Origin: Caldimonas manganoxidans ATCC BAA-369
GTDB lineage: Bacteria > Pseudomonadota > Gammaproteobacteria > Burkholderiales > Burkholderiaceae_C
Assembly: GCF_000381125.1 (NCBI RefSeq)
Contig: NZ_KB905934.1
Location: 104,153-168,152, forward strand
Length of the DNA: 64,000 nt
Direction of reading: 5' to 3'
Shown: positions 30,991 through 40,323 of the stretch, one piece after another
Numbering within the stretch: the stretch's first letter is position 1
Layout: every line of letters begins with the position of its first letter
Translations under genes and position numbers: made by a program
The notes under the pieces: generated by a model
Database searches by the model: none
Told to the model about the DNA's origin: nothing
Seen by the model: only the letters and a program-made list of their open reading frames with translations

Positions 30991-32100
30991 ATGCACAGAC
31001 GACATTGGCTATTCGCGCTGACGGCCGCGCTGATGAGCTTGGCCGCCCAAGCCCAACTCCTGATCGGCCAAACCGCTGGCTTTTCCGGGCCGGTGGCCGC
31101 GGGGGTCAAGGAGACCACCGACGGCGCCAAACTCTACCTCGACGCGGTCAACGCCCGCGGCGGCGTGAACGGACAAAAGATCGAACTGATCTCACTGGAC
31201 GACAAGTTCGACCCCAAGCTGGCTGCCGACAACGCCCGGGAACTCATCGTCGACAAAAAAGTGCTCGCCCTGTTCTTGACACGCGGCACCCCCCACGCCC
31301 AAGCCATCATGCCCTTGCTGGCCGAGCACAAGATCGCGCTGATCGCCCCGTCCACCGGCGCGATGGTGCTGCACCAACCGGTCCATCCCTACATCTTCAA
31401 CGTCCGCGCCACCTACCAGCGCGAGGCCGAGCGCGCCGTCCGCCATCTGAGCTTGATCGGCCTGGAGCGCATCGCCGTCATCCAAGTCGATGACTCCTTC
31501 GGCGCCGACTCGATGGCCGGCGCACAGAAAGGGTTCGACGCCGTCGGCAAACAACCGGTGGTGTTGGAAAAGTTCGACCGGGCCCAACCCAACTTCGCCC
31601 CGATCGTGCCCAAGATCGTGCAGGCCGACGCCCAAGCGGTGATCATCATCGGCTCGGGCTCGGCCGTGGTCGAGGGCGTCAAAGCCTTGCGATCCGCCGG
31701 TTCGCGCGCCCAGGTGGTGACCTTGTCGAACAACGCCTCGGCGGGCTTCATCAAGTCCTTGGGCGAACATGCCCGCGGCGTGATCGTCAGCCAAGTCTTT
31801 CCCTATGAGCGCTCTCTGGCCGCGCCGATCGTCAAAGAAGCCGTCGATCTGGCGCGCGCCAAAGGCCTGCAAGAAGTCTCTCCGGCCATGATGGAAGGCT
31901 TTGCCGCGGCCAAGGTGCTCGTCGAAGCCCTGCGCCGTGCCGGCCCCAACCCCACGCGCGCGCAAATCGTCAATGCGCTCAACGGCATCCGCAACTTCGA
32001 CATCGGCGGCATGGAGATCAACTACTCCCCCACCGACCACACCGGGCTGGACTACGCCGATCTGTCCATCATCGGGCCGGATGGCAAGTTCCGGCGTTGA
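30991..32100 (+). CDS. ABC transporter substrate-binding protein (branched-chain amino acid type)
   Basis: Periplasmic protein of 369 aa of the type 1 fold, LivJ/LivK-like family. Signal peptide MHRRHWLFALTAALMSLAAQA. Mature part has IGQTAGFSGPVAAGVKETTD, YLDAVNARGGVNGQKIELI and AADNARELI. No permease or ATPase genes accompany it, so it is an orphan that may serve a transporter elsewhere. Ligand unknown: amino acids, amides, urea or aromatic acids are all seen in the family. Confidence 0.9.
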   Translation: MHRRHWLFALTAALMSLAAQAQLLIGQTAGFSGPVAAGVKETTDGAKLYLDAVNARGGVNGQKIELISLDDKFDPKLAADNARELIVDKKVLALFLTRGTPHAQAIMPLLAEHKIALIAPSTGAMVLHQPVHPYIFNVRATYQREAERAVRHLSLIGLERIAVIQVDDSFGADSMAGAQKGFDAVGKQPVVLEKFDRAQPNFAPIVPKIVQADAQAVIIIGSGSAVVEGVKALRSAGSRAQVVTLSNNASAGFIKSLGEHARGVIVSQVFPYERSLAAPIVKEAVDLARAKGLQEVSPAMMEGFAAAKVLVEALRRAGPNPTRAQIVNALNGIRNFDIGGMEINYSPTDHTGLDYADLSIIGPDGKFRR

Positions 32101-32114
32101 ATGCAGGCAGCGGC

Positions 32115-32134
32115 ACGGGCCTCCCGCGGCCCGT
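32115..32134 (+). terminator. Hairpin after the binding-protein gene
   Basis: ACGGGCC (32115-32121), six-base loop, GGCCCGT (32128-32134): a perfect 7-bp stem 15 bases past the stop. It lacks a T run, so termination strength is uncertain. Confidence 0.4.
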
Positions 32135-32189
32135 CCTTCCGATGGCGGGCCGTCATCGGCCCCGACACCGGCCTTGCGGCCCTGAGCAT

Positions 32190-33080
32190 TCAGCCCAAAT
32201 CCGGCAGCACCGTCTCCTTCAGCCTGCCGCGGGCGTGCTCATAGTCTGGCAGCACCGAGCGCACCACGTCCCAAAAGCGCGGGCTGTGGTTCATCTCGCG
32301 CAGGTGCGCGAGTTCGTGGGCCACCACGTAGTCGATGATGGGCAAGGCGAAGTGGATGAGCCGCCAGTTCAAGCGAATGGAGCCGTCGGCCGAGGCACTG
32401 CCCCAGCGCGTCTGTGCCGACGACAGGCTCAGGCGCGTGTAGCGCACCCCCAGCCGCTGGGCAAAGTGCCCACAGCGTTCCTCGAACACGCGTCGAGCCT
32501 GTCGCTGCAACCAGCCGTGCACAGCGTCGCGGATTTGTGCGGCGCTGGCCTGCTGAGGCAAGCCCACATGCAAGGTCAGGCGCGGCACCCCGGGCAGCGC
32601 ATCGGCATCGGTGTGGAGCACCGCCCCCGTGGCCCGCGGATCGAGCACCACGATGACCGTCTCGCCCAGGAAAGGCAGGCTCGCCCCGTCGCGCCACTCC
32701 ACTTTGGCCTGTTGAAGCCGGGCATTGCGCTCGTTCTGCTCGGCCAGCTTGCGCAACACCCAGCGAGCCTTCTCGCGCAGCGCCGCTTCGATCTCGCCCA
32801 CGCTCACCCAACGCGGGGCACTCACCGTCAACCCCTCGGGGCCCACGACGAAGCCGATCGTTCGGCGTTTGGCGCGTCGCAAGACATAGGCCACCCGATG
32901 ACCGTCGAGCACCAGCTCGTGGGTCGAACGCGGATGGGCGAAAGCCACCGGCGGCAAGCTGCGGCCGACCTCCGGGCGGCTCGGTGTCGCCGGCGCGGCC
33001 ACCGTCGCGCTCGACGGCGACTCACCGGAAAACAGCGACAGTTGCTGCGGCTCGCGCGAACCTGAGGCCGGACGTACCAT
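32190..33080 (-). CDS. YgjP-like (DUF45) metallopeptidase
   Basis: 296-aa protein of the M48-related YgjP family. Zinc motif HELAHLREMNHSPRFW (HExxH plus a distal His) lies near residue 255, and RWGSASADGSIRLNWRLIHF is the family landmark. The first 50 residues are low-complexity and probably disordered. Likely a cytoplasmic metal-dependent peptidase; no substrate is known. Last gene of the leftward corC-lnt-glyQ-glyS-gmhB-plsC run, 17 bp after plsC. Confidence 0.87.
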   Translation of the reverse strand: MVRPASGSREPQQLSLFSGESPSSATVAAPATPSRPEVGRSLPPVAFAHPRSTHELVLDGHRVAYVLRRAKRRTIGFVVGPEGLTVSAPRWVSVGEIEAALREKARWVLRKLAEQNERNARLQQAKVEWRDGASLPFLGETVIVVLDPRATGAVLHTDADALPGVPRLTLHVGLPQQASAAQIRDAVHGWLQRQARRVFEERCGHFAQRLGVRYTRLSLSSAQTRWGSASADGSIRLNWRLIHFALPIIDYVVAHELAHLREMNHSPRFWDVVRSVLPDYEHARGRLKETVLPDLG

Positions 33081-33097
33081 GGACCGGCAGTATAGGT

Positions 33098-33859
33098 TCA
33101 GGCCCGCTGCGGTGCGCCGGAGGCGGTGGCGCCTTCGGGATAGGCCTCGGGATCGAGCCGACGCATCTCGGCCTCGATCCAGGCTTCCACCTGGCGCATC
33201 AAGTCCTCCGGATCACGCCCCTGCGAGTCGATCGGCGGGCCGATGGACACATCGATGATCCCCGGCGTGAGCAGGAAAGACTTGCGCGGCCAACAGCGTG
33301 CCGAGGTCACGGCAATGGGCACCACCGGCACGCCGGTGGCCACCGCCAAGCGAGTGCCCCCGGTCTTGTAGGCGCCCTGCTGCCCCCTGGGCGTGCGTGT
33401 GCCTTCGGGGAACATGATGACCCAATGCCCCGACTCCATGAAGCGCCGGCCCTGCTCGGCCACTTTGGCCCAGGCCTCGGATCGTTTGCTGCGATCGATG
33501 TGCACCATGTCCAAGCGCCCCAAGGCCCAGCCGAAAAACGGCACCCACAACAACTCGCGCTTGAACACGAAGCTCAGCGGTCGGGGCATCAACGAGGGGA
33601 AGGCCAGTGTCTCCCAGGCCGATTGGTGCTTGGGCAGCAAGATCGCCGGGCCTTGCGGCAAATGATGCCACCCCTGCACGCGCCAGCGCACCCCGGCGAT
33701 CCAGCGGGCCGCCCAGATCACCAGGCGGGTCCATCCCACGCAGGCCCAGTACAGAGGGCGCCCGCGCACGAAGACCGACATCACCAACACCGCCACGGCC
33801 CATGGCACCACGGTGAGAATCACCCACCCCAAAAACAACACGGACCTCAACACTCGCAT
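33098..33859 (-). CDS. plsC: 1-acyl-sn-glycerol-3-phosphate acyltransferase
   Basis: Inner-membrane acyltransferase of 253 aa that makes phosphatidate from lysophosphatidate. Two N-terminal helices (about 5-60), then KHQSAWE and FPEGTRTPRG. The catalytic motif reads HX4E rather than HX4D, a variant I believe is common in Burkholderiales. GRLDMVHIDRSK and VVPIAVTSARCWP are further family blocks. It follows gmhB after 115 bp. Confidence 0.92.
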   Translation of the reverse strand: MRVLRSVLFLGWVILTVVPWAVAVLVMSVFVRGRPLYWACVGWTRLVIWAARWIAGVRWRVQGWHHLPQGPAILLPKHQSAWETLAFPSLMPRPLSFVFKRELLWVPFFGWALGRLDMVHIDRSKRSEAWAKVAEQGRRFMESGHWVIMFPEGTRTPRGQQGAYKTGGTRLAVATGVPVVPIAVTSARCWPRKSFLLTPGIIDVSIGPPIDSQGRDPEDLMRQVEAWIEAEMRRLDPEAYPEGATASGAPQRA

Positions 33860-33974
33860 CGGTTCCTACCTCGGTGATTGCAAACGGACATGTCTCGGCT
33901 GCCGCTTCGCGCCGCCGGGGCGACGGCCCGAGCCGCCCTTGCCCGGCACGGGCCGCCTGGGCACGCTCGGGGCC

Positions 33975-34610
33975 TCAAGTCAGCGAGCCGAAGTCGGTCG
34001 CACCAGCCCTCTCCCCCGACTCCTCGCGCTCGCGTTGCACGAGATGAGCGGCCAAGGCCTCCAAGTTCTGATGCACCCGCGTGCCAGGCACTTGGGCCGC
34101 CAAGGCCGCCACCTGCTCATCGCTGAGCCCCTCGCAGCGGCCCGTGCGCAGCAGATGCGGCTCACAGCCGACGGCATGCGCGGCCTGCAAGTCACGCACC
34201 GTGTCACCGGCCACGACGATTTCTTGCAAAGGCACGCCGAAGCGTTCACTGATGCGCAGCAACAGCCCCGGGGCCGGCTTGCGGCAGTCGCAACCGTCCT
34301 CGGGGGTGTGCGGGCAGATGAACACCGCGTCGATGCGCCCGCCATGACGGGCCAACAGCTCGTTCATCCGCTGGTGCACGGCATTCAGGCCGGCCATGTC
34401 GAGCAACCCCGTGCCCAGCCCGGGTTGGTTGGTGGCCACCACCACATGCCAGCCGGCATGGTTCAGCCGAGCCACGGCATCCAGCGCGCCGGGCAGCGGT
34501 TCCCATTCCTCAGGCTGGGCCACATGCTCGGTGCGGTAACGGTTGAGCACGCCGTCGCGGCCGAGCACGACGAGCTTGAGCTGGCGTTCCACGGGGCGCG
34601 GTGCGGGCAT
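33975..34610 (-). CDS. gmhB: GmhB-like heptose bisphosphate phosphatase with Gly in place of the nucleophile Asp
   Basis: HAD-family protein of 211 aa at the place of GmhB, the phosphatase of LPS heptose synthesis. NQPGLGTGLLDM, ICPHTPEDGCDCRKPAPGLLL with the zinc-loop cysteines, and VVAGDTVRDLQAA are typical GmhB blocks. But motif I reads VLG17RD19GVLN where FLDRDG is expected: the first Asp, which forms the phospho-aspartate, is Gly (GGC). The general-acid Asp19 is kept. Either activity is lost or changed, or another phosphatase acts. It starts 10 bp after glyS ends. Confidence 0.88.
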   Translation of the reverse strand: MPAPRPVERQLKLVVLGRDGVLNRYRTEHVAQPEEWEPLPGALDAVARLNHAGWHVVVATNQPGLGTGLLDMAGLNAVHQRMNELLARHGGRIDAVFICPHTPEDGCDCRKPAPGLLLRISERFGVPLQEIVVAGDTVRDLQAAHAVGCEPHLLRTGRCEGLSDEQVAALAAQVPGTRVHQNLEALAAHLVQREREESGERAGATDFGSLT

Positions 34611-34620
34611 GGACAGCTCC

Positions 34621-36774
34621 TCAGGCCGCCGCCAGACGCGACAGATCGGCCACGCGGTTCATCGCCGCATGCAGCAGCGCCAGCAAACCCAGACGGTTGG
34701 CACGCAATGCCGCGTCCTCGGCATTGACCATCACTTGGTCGAAGAAAGTATCCACCGGAACCTTCAGCGCGGCCAGCACCTGCAACGAGCCGGTGTAATC
34801 GCCTTGCTCGAAGGCCGCATCGGCTTGCGGCCGCACGGCCTGCAAGGCCTCGTGCAGCCCGGCTTCGGCCGGCTCGCGCAACAAGCTCACATCCACCTTC
34901 GGTTCGATCGCTGCATCGGCCTTCTTCAAGATGTTGCCCACCCGCTTGTTGGCCGCGGCCAGCGCCTGCGCCTCGGGCAAGCCAACGAAGGCGCGCACGG
35001 CCGCCAGGCGCCGCGGCACCTCGCCCAAGCGGCCAGGGCGCAAGGCCAGCACCGCCTCGACCTCCTGCGCGGTGTAGCCCTGCTCGCGCAAGGAGACGGC
35101 CAACCGGTCGTAAATGAAGTCCAGCAAGGCCCCGCGTGGATCGTTGATGCGCGATCCAAACACCGGCACCGCAGCGGCCACCAGATCGGGCAATTGCAAA
35201 GGCAGGTTCTTCTCGATCAGCAAACGCACCACGCCCAGCGCATGTCGGCGCAGCGCAAACGGGTCTTTGTCGCCGCTGGGCAACTGGCCGATGCCAAACA
35301 GGCCCACCAGCGTCTCCAGCTTGTCGGCCAAGGCCAGCACCGTGCCGGTGTGATTGCGCGGCAAGGCATCCCCGGCAAACCGCGGCTTGTAGTGGTCTTC
35401 GATGGCAAGGGCCACGCCATCGTGCAGCCCCTCATGGCGCGCGTAATAGCCGCCCATGATGCCCTGCAGCTCTGGAAACTCGCCCACCATGTCGGTGAGC
35501 AGATCGGCCTTGGCCAAGCGAGCCGCCTGCTGCACCTGGCTGTCCAGCCCATCGAACTCGTCCTTGGCCTCGGCGGTGGACGGCACGGTGGCCTGACGCA
35601 GCTGGTCGACGATGGCATGGGCAATGGCCTGCACACGCTGCGTGCGCTCACCCTGGCTGCCCAGCTTGCCGTGATAGACCACCTTGTCCAGACCCGGCAC
35701 GCGCGACTCCAAGGTCTTCTTGCGGTCTTGGTCGTAGAAGAACTTGGCATCGGCCAGGCGCGGACGCACCACCCGTTCGTTGCCGCCGATCACCGCACTG
35801 GGGTCTTCGGGGCTGATGTTGCTCACCACGAGGAAGCGGTTGGTCAGCCGGCCCTGGGCGTCCAGCAAGGGGAAGTACTTCTGATTGGCCTTCATCGTGA
35901 GGATGAGGCATTCTTGCGGCACCTCGAGGAACTCCGGCTCGAACTGGCCCACCAGCACATTGGGGCGTTCCACCAGGGCCGTGACTTCGTCGAGCAGCGC
36001 CTCGTCGTCCACCGGGCGCACACCGCCGCCGAGCCGGGCGGCCGCTTCGCCGAGCTGGCGCACGATCTCGGCGCGACGCGCCTCGAAACTGGCGATCACC
36101 GCCCCGTCGTGGCGCATTTGCTCCGGGTAGCTGTCGGCTTCGCGGATCACCACCGGATCGACGCGGGCCTCGAAACGGTGACCCCGGGTCTGACGGCCAG
36201 CCTTCAAGCCCAGGGCCTGCACGGGCACCACGTCGCTGCCCCACAACGCCACCAGGGCGTGCGCCGGACGCACGAAATGCACGCTCGTCCATCCATCGGC
36301 GAGCTGGTAGCTCATCAGTTTGGGAATGGGCAGCTTGGCAATGGCCTCGTCCAGGGCCTTTTGCAAACCTTCGGCCAGCGCCACACCGGGCACCACACTG
36401 TCATGGAACAGCACCTCGGCCTTGCCATCATGCACCCGCTGGAGCCGATCGACCACGCTGGCGTCCAGCCCCAAAGACTCGAGCTTTTTCAGCAGGGCCG
36501 GTGTGGGCCGGCCCTCGGCGGTCAGCCCCACGGACACCGGCATCAGCTTGCGCTGCACCGGACGGTCGGCCGCCCGCTCGGCCACTGCCTCCACCCGCAC
36601 CGCCAAGCGTCGCGGCGTGGCAAACGGGGTGGGCACCACGGCCGCATCCACCAGACCCTGGGCCTTGAGGCTGTCGGTCAACACGGTGGCGAAGGCCTCG
36701 CCCAGTTTCTTCAGCGCCTTCGGAGGCAGCTCCTCCACGAAGAGCTCGACCAGCAAATTTTTCTTCGTCGTCAT
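34621..36774 (-). CDS. glyS: Glycine--tRNA ligase beta subunit
   Basis: 717 aa, normal for GlyS. Starts MTTKKNLLVELFVEELPPKALKKLGEAF in shortened form: LLVELFVEELPPKALKKL is the family start. TRGHRFEARVDPVVI, the HD-like central part (ADKLETLVGLFGIGQLPSGDKDPFALRR) and the C-terminal anticodon-binding region are present. It binds tRNA and works with GlyQ as an alpha2beta2 enzyme. One base separates it from glyQ. Confidence 0.97.
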   Translation of the reverse strand: MTTKKNLLVELFVEELPPKALKKLGEAFATVLTDSLKAQGLVDAAVVPTPFATPRRLAVRVEAVAERAADRPVQRKLMPVSVGLTAEGRPTPALLKKLESLGLDASVVDRLQRVHDGKAEVLFHDSVVPGVALAEGLQKALDEAIAKLPIPKLMSYQLADGWTSVHFVRPAHALVALWGSDVVPVQALGLKAGRQTRGHRFEARVDPVVIREADSYPEQMRHDGAVIASFEARRAEIVRQLGEAAARLGGGVRPVDDEALLDEVTALVERPNVLVGQFEPEFLEVPQECLILTMKANQKYFPLLDAQGRLTNRFLVVSNISPEDPSAVIGGNERVVRPRLADAKFFYDQDRKKTLESRVPGLDKVVYHGKLGSQGERTQRVQAIAHAIVDQLRQATVPSTAEAKDEFDGLDSQVQQAARLAKADLLTDMVGEFPELQGIMGGYYARHEGLHDGVALAIEDHYKPRFAGDALPRNHTGTVLALADKLETLVGLFGIGQLPSGDKDPFALRRHALGVVRLLIEKNLPLQLPDLVAAAVPVFGSRINDPRGALLDFIYDRLAVSLREQGYTAQEVEAVLALRPGRLGEVPRRLAAVRAFVGLPEAQALAAANKRVGNILKKADAAIEPKVDVSLLREPAEAGLHEALQAVRPQADAAFEQGDYTGSLQVLAALKVPVDTFFDQVMVNAEDAALRANRLGLLALLHAAMNRVADLSRLAAA

Positions 36775-36775
36775 C

Positions 36776-37693
36776 TCAGGCAGCCTTTTTCTCCAGCTGA
36801 GCCAGCACCTCTTGGGCCCATTGACGCGGCGCCAACGGGAAGCCCAAGCGGGCGCGGCTGTCGAGATAGCTCTGCGCCACGGCACGGGCGAGATTGCGGA
36901 TGCGGCCGATGTACGCAGCGCGCTCGGTCACGCTGATGGCCCCGCGCGCATCCAGCAGGTTGAACGTGTGCGCCGCCTTGAGCACCTGCTCATACGCCGG
37001 CAGGGCCAGCTGCTGGGCCATCAGGTGCTGCGCCTGGCGCTCATGCGCCGCAAAGGCGGTGAGCAAGAACTCCACGTCGCTGTGCTCGAAGTTGTAGGCC
37101 GACTGCTCTTGTTCGTTTTGCAGGTAGACATCGCCATAGGTCAGACCGTCGGTCCAGACGAGCTTGTAGACGTTGTCCACGCCCTGCAGGTACATCGCCA
37201 AGCGCTCCAGGCCATAGGTGATCTCACCGGTCAGGGGCTTGCAGTCGATGCCACCGACTTGCTGGAAGTAGGTGAACTGCGTGACCTCCATGCCATTGAG
37301 CCACACCTCCCAGCCCAGCCCCCAGGCGCCCAGCGTGGGGTTTTCCCAGTCGTCCTCGACGAAGCGGACGTCGTTCTTTTTCAAGTCGAAGCCCAGGGCC
37401 TCGAGCGAGCCCAGGTATAGCTCCAAGATGTTCTGCGGGGCCGGCTTGAGCACCACTTGGTACTGATAGTAGTGTTGCAAGCGGTTGGGGTTCTCGCCAT
37501 AGCGCCCATCCTTGGGGCGTCGGCTGGGCTGCACGTAGGCAGCTTTCCAGGGCTCGGGGCCAATGGCGCGCAAGAAGGTGGCCGTGTGGCTGGTGCCAGC
37601 GCCCACCTCCATGTCATAGGGCTGCAGCAGGGCGCAGCCCTGGGCGGCCCAGTAGTCATGCAGGCGCGCGATGAGTTGCTGGAAGGTCAGCAT
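36776..37693 (-). CDS. glyQ: Glycine--tRNA ligase alpha subunit
   Basis: 305 aa, the catalytic class II subunit of the tetrameric glycyl-tRNA synthetase. [60 protein letters not shown] and [19 protein letters not shown] are signature blocks. ATG at 37693 gives the family start. It precedes glyS in one transcript with lnt and corC upstream. Confidence 0.98.
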   Translation of the reverse strand: MLTFQQLIARLHDYWAAQGCALLQPYDMEVGAGTSHTATFLRAIGPEPWKAAYVQPSRRPKDGRYGENPNRLQHYYQYQVVLKPAPQNILELYLGSLEALGFDLKKNDVRFVEDDWENPTLGAWGLGWEVWLNGMEVTQFTYFQQVGGIDCKPLTGEITYGLERLAMYLQGVDNVYKLVWTDGLTYGDVYLQNEQEQSAYNFEHSDVEFLLTAFAAHERQAQHLMAQQLALPAYEQVLKAAHTFNLLDARGAISVTERAAYIGRIRNLARAVAQSYLDSRARLGFPLAPRQWAQEVLAQLEKKAA

Positions 37694-37767
37694 GGTCTGA
37701 ACGATCGATGTGCGGGCATGGGGCCGCGTGCATGGCGCATCGGCCCCGGCGAAACGAACCCTTGATT

Positions 37768-39276
37768 CTAGGCGGCCGCCCGGGATGTCCCGGCGCGCCA
37801 CACCGCCAGCCCCCACAGCCCGGCGGCCAAGACGACCCAAGGCCACAGGCCCAAGGCCGCCACCCAGCGGGCGTAAGGCGTGCTGCCCAAGCGCCCCTCG
37901 ACCTCGCCCACCAACACCCCGCGAACATGCGGGGCCAGCGCATGCGTCACCCGCCCGCGATGGTCGATGATGGCCGTGGCCCCGGTGTTGGTGGCACGCA
38001 CCAGCGGCCGCTGGAATTCCAATGCGCGCAGCCGCGAGATCTGCAAATGCTGATCGACCGCCTGCGTCGGGCCGAACCAAGCAATGTTGCTGACGTTGGC
38101 AATGGCCGTGGCCTGCTCTGGGCCCACGAAATTGGCCGCCAGCTCCTCGCCGAACAAGTCCTCGTAGCAGATGGTGGGGCGAATGCGCTGGCCATCGAAC
38201 ACGAAAGGCCGGCTGTGGCGTCCGCGGGTGAAGTCGCCCAGCGGCATGTTCATCATGTCCACGAACCAACGAAACCCTGGCGGCACGAACTCACCAAAAG
38301 GCACCAGGTGGATCTTGTCGTAGCGATACATCGGCTGGCCCGGCGCCAGTCCGGCCACCGAGTTGGTATAGCCCTCGGTGAAGTCGCCCAGCGGCACCCC
38401 AATCAGCGCTGCCACCGACCCCTGCGTGAAATGCGCTTGCAGGGCCTGCCAGTAGCCCTCGGGCTGTTGTGCAGGCAGCAAAGGGATGGCCGTCTCGGGG
38501 GCCACCACCAGCGCGGTGCGTGCAGCCACCAGTTCGCGCCCCAGCCATTCGAGAGCGGCGGGCAAGTGCTCGGCCGAAAATTTTTCGTCCTGGGCCACGT
38601 TGGGCTGCAGCAGCGTGACCTCGAATCGACCGGCCGGCCGGGTGAAATCCGCTGGCGCCAACGCCGCGGCCAGCACCAGCAGCAGCGGCATGCCCGCCGC
38701 CGCGAGCCGGCCCCACACCGGGCGGCGCGCGCCGACCAGCGCCACGGCCAGGGCCGCCGCCAACCAAGCCGCCACGAAGCCCATGCCATAGACCCCGACC
38801 CACGGCGCCAAGGCCGCCAGCGGCCCATCGCTGTGGGCGTACCCGGAGGCCAGCCAGGGAAACCCGGTGAACAGCACCCCGCGGGCCAGCTCGGCCAGCA
38901 GCCAACCCGCGGCAAACAGCAGGGCGTCGGCGACCGGGCGCCCGCTGCGCCAGCGCGCCACCGCCGCCATGGCCACCCCCAAATACAGCGCCAAGGCCGC
39001 CGCCAAGGCCGCCACGGCCAAGGCCGACAACCAAGCCGGCAAGCCGCCATAGCGGTGCATGCTGATGAACAGCCACCACACGCCACCGGCCAACCAGGAA
39101 AAGCCGAAGCACCAGCCCCACCAGGCGGCACGGCGCGCGCTGGGCGCACGCATCACCCCCCAGGCCAAGACCGCCGTGGCCAGCAGCTGCACAGCCCAGC
39201 CCTGGCGTGGCGCGAAAGCCTGGGCATGGGCCCAACCGGCCAACAGCGCAACCAGCGCGCCCAATGACGCCGACAT
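37768..39276 (-). CDS. lnt: Apolipoprotein N-acyltransferase
   Basis: Inner-membrane enzyme of 502 aa that adds the third acyl chain to lipoproteins. N-terminal six-helix bundle (about 1-205) then a nitrilase domain with the catalytic triad Glu ([11 protein letters not shown]), Lys ([14 protein letters not shown]) and Cys ([11 protein letters not shown]), and a final helix. Its ATG shares a base with the corC stop. Confidence 0.96.
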   Translation of the reverse strand: MSASLGALVALLAGWAHAQAFAPRQGWAVQLLATAVLAWGVMRAPSARRAAWWGWCFGFSWLAGGVWWLFISMHRYGGLPAWLSALAVAALAAALALYLGVAMAAVARWRSGRPVADALLFAAGWLLAELARGVLFTGFPWLASGYAHSDGPLAALAPWVGVYGMGFVAAWLAAALAVALVGARRPVWGRLAAAGMPLLLVLAAALAPADFTRPAGRFEVTLLQPNVAQDEKFSAEHLPAALEWLGRELVAARTALVVAPETAIPLLPAQQPEGYWQALQAHFTQGSVAALIGVPLGDFTEGYTNSVAGLAPGQPMYRYDKIHLVPFGEFVPPGFRWFVDMMNMPLGDFTRGRHSRPFVFDGQRIRPTICYEDLFGEELAANFVGPEQATAIANVSNIAWFGPTQAVDQHLQISRLRALEFQRPLVRATNTGATAIIDHRGRVTHALAPHVRGVLVGEVEGRLGSTPYARWVAALGLWPWVVLAAGLWGLAVWRAGTSRAAA

Positions 39277-40157
39277 CAGGCCTCGGACGCCGCAGCGGCC
39301 TGCGGCGCCTCGGGGCTGCGCGTCACCTTGAACCAGCGCACCGCACCGGACCGGGTGAGCATCACCGAAAACCGCAGGCCGCCGATATCGACCACTTCGC
39401 CACGCCGTGGCACATGGCCCAGCTCATGGGCCACCAAACCGCCGATGGTGTCGAACTCGTCCTCGGGCAGTTGGGTGCCGAAAGCCTCGTTGACGGTTTC
39501 GATGTCGGCATCGCCGGCCACGCGCTGGCTGCCGTCGGCCAGGGTGTAGATGCCGTTGTGCGCGTCTTCCTCGTCGAATTCATCCTCGATTTCGCCGACG
39601 ATTTCCTCCAGCACGTCTTCGATCGTGATCAGGCCGGCGATCTTGCCGAATTCGTCCACCACCAGCGCCAAATGATTGCGGTTGGAGCGAAAGTCGCGCA
39701 GCAGCTCGTTCAAGCGTTTGGATTCAGGCACGAAGACGGCCGGACGCAACAGCGTGCGCAGCTTGAGCTCGGGGGCGCGCTGCAGCTTGAGCAAGTCCTT
39801 GGCCAGCAAGATGCCGATGATGTTCTGGCGATCGCCTTCGAATACCGGAAAGCGCGAGTGCGCCGTCTCGATCACGGTGCTCAGCAGCTCCTCGTAGGGC
39901 GCGTTGATGTCCAGCACATCCATGCGCGCAGCGGCCACCATCACGTCGCCGGCGGTCATGTCGGCCATGCGCAACACCCCTTCGAGCATGAGCCGCGACT
40001 CGGGTTCGATCAGCTCGCGGTCTTCGGCCTCGGCCAGGGTCTCGTACAGTTCGTCCTTGGAGTCCGGGCCCGGCGAGAGCAACTCGACCAGGCGTTCGAA
40101 AAAATTGCGCTTGTCGCCCGTGGGGCGTCCGCAGCGTCGAGGGTGAGGGTCGGGCAT
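39276..40157 (-). CDS. corC: CorC/YbeX-type CBS-pair protein
   Basis: 293-aa cytoplasmic protein: two CBS domains (about 60-190; AARMDVLDINAPYEELL, HLALVVDEFGKIAGLITIED) and a CorC_HlyC C-terminal domain (210-290; DTIGGLVAHELGHVPRRGE). Linked in the family to magnesium/cobalt handling and ribosome maturation. It is the first gene of the leftward run with lnt; ybeY and ybeZ, often upstream, are replaced by a divergent GTPase gene. Confidence 0.93.
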   Translation of the reverse strand: MPDPHPRRCGRPTGDKRNFFERLVELLSPGPDSKDELYETLAEAEDRELIEPESRLMLEGVLRMADMTAGDVMVAAARMDVLDINAPYEELLSTVIETAHSRFPVFEGDRQNIIGILLAKDLLKLQRAPELKLRTLLRPAVFVPESKRLNELLRDFRSNRNHLALVVDEFGKIAGLITIEDVLEEIVGEIEDEFDEEDAHNGIYTLADGSQRVAGDADIETVNEAFGTQLPEDEFDTIGGLVAHELGHVPRRGEVVDIGGLRFSVMLTRSGAVRWFKVTRSPEAPQAAAASEA

Positions 40158-40323
40158 CGCTTGCGCGAAAAGTTCAGATCACGCCAAAGGATACCCCAGC
40201 CCCGTGACAAGCCGCATCCAGACCGGCCAAAGGCTTGACAAGGCCGATACACTCAGCCCAAGCCTTGAAATCTGGGCCTGCCCCCTCACATAGGGGCACG
40301 CTCTTGTCGCGAAGGATTCCATC
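40158..40323. promoter_or_regulatory. corC / COG0523 GTPase divergent region
   Basis: 166 bp holding the promoters of both genes. A CCCCT-cacat-AGGGG hairpin (40282-40296) lies 28 bp before the GTPase start. A TTGACA hexamer occurs in the rightward strand near 40236, but no good -10 follows at 16-18 bp. No Zur-like palindrome was recognised. Confidence 0.4.

Noticed and set aside
40158..40323. Zur box before the COG0523 gene
   Set aside because: No GTTATA-type or similar palindrome was seen, so zinc control is not claimed.
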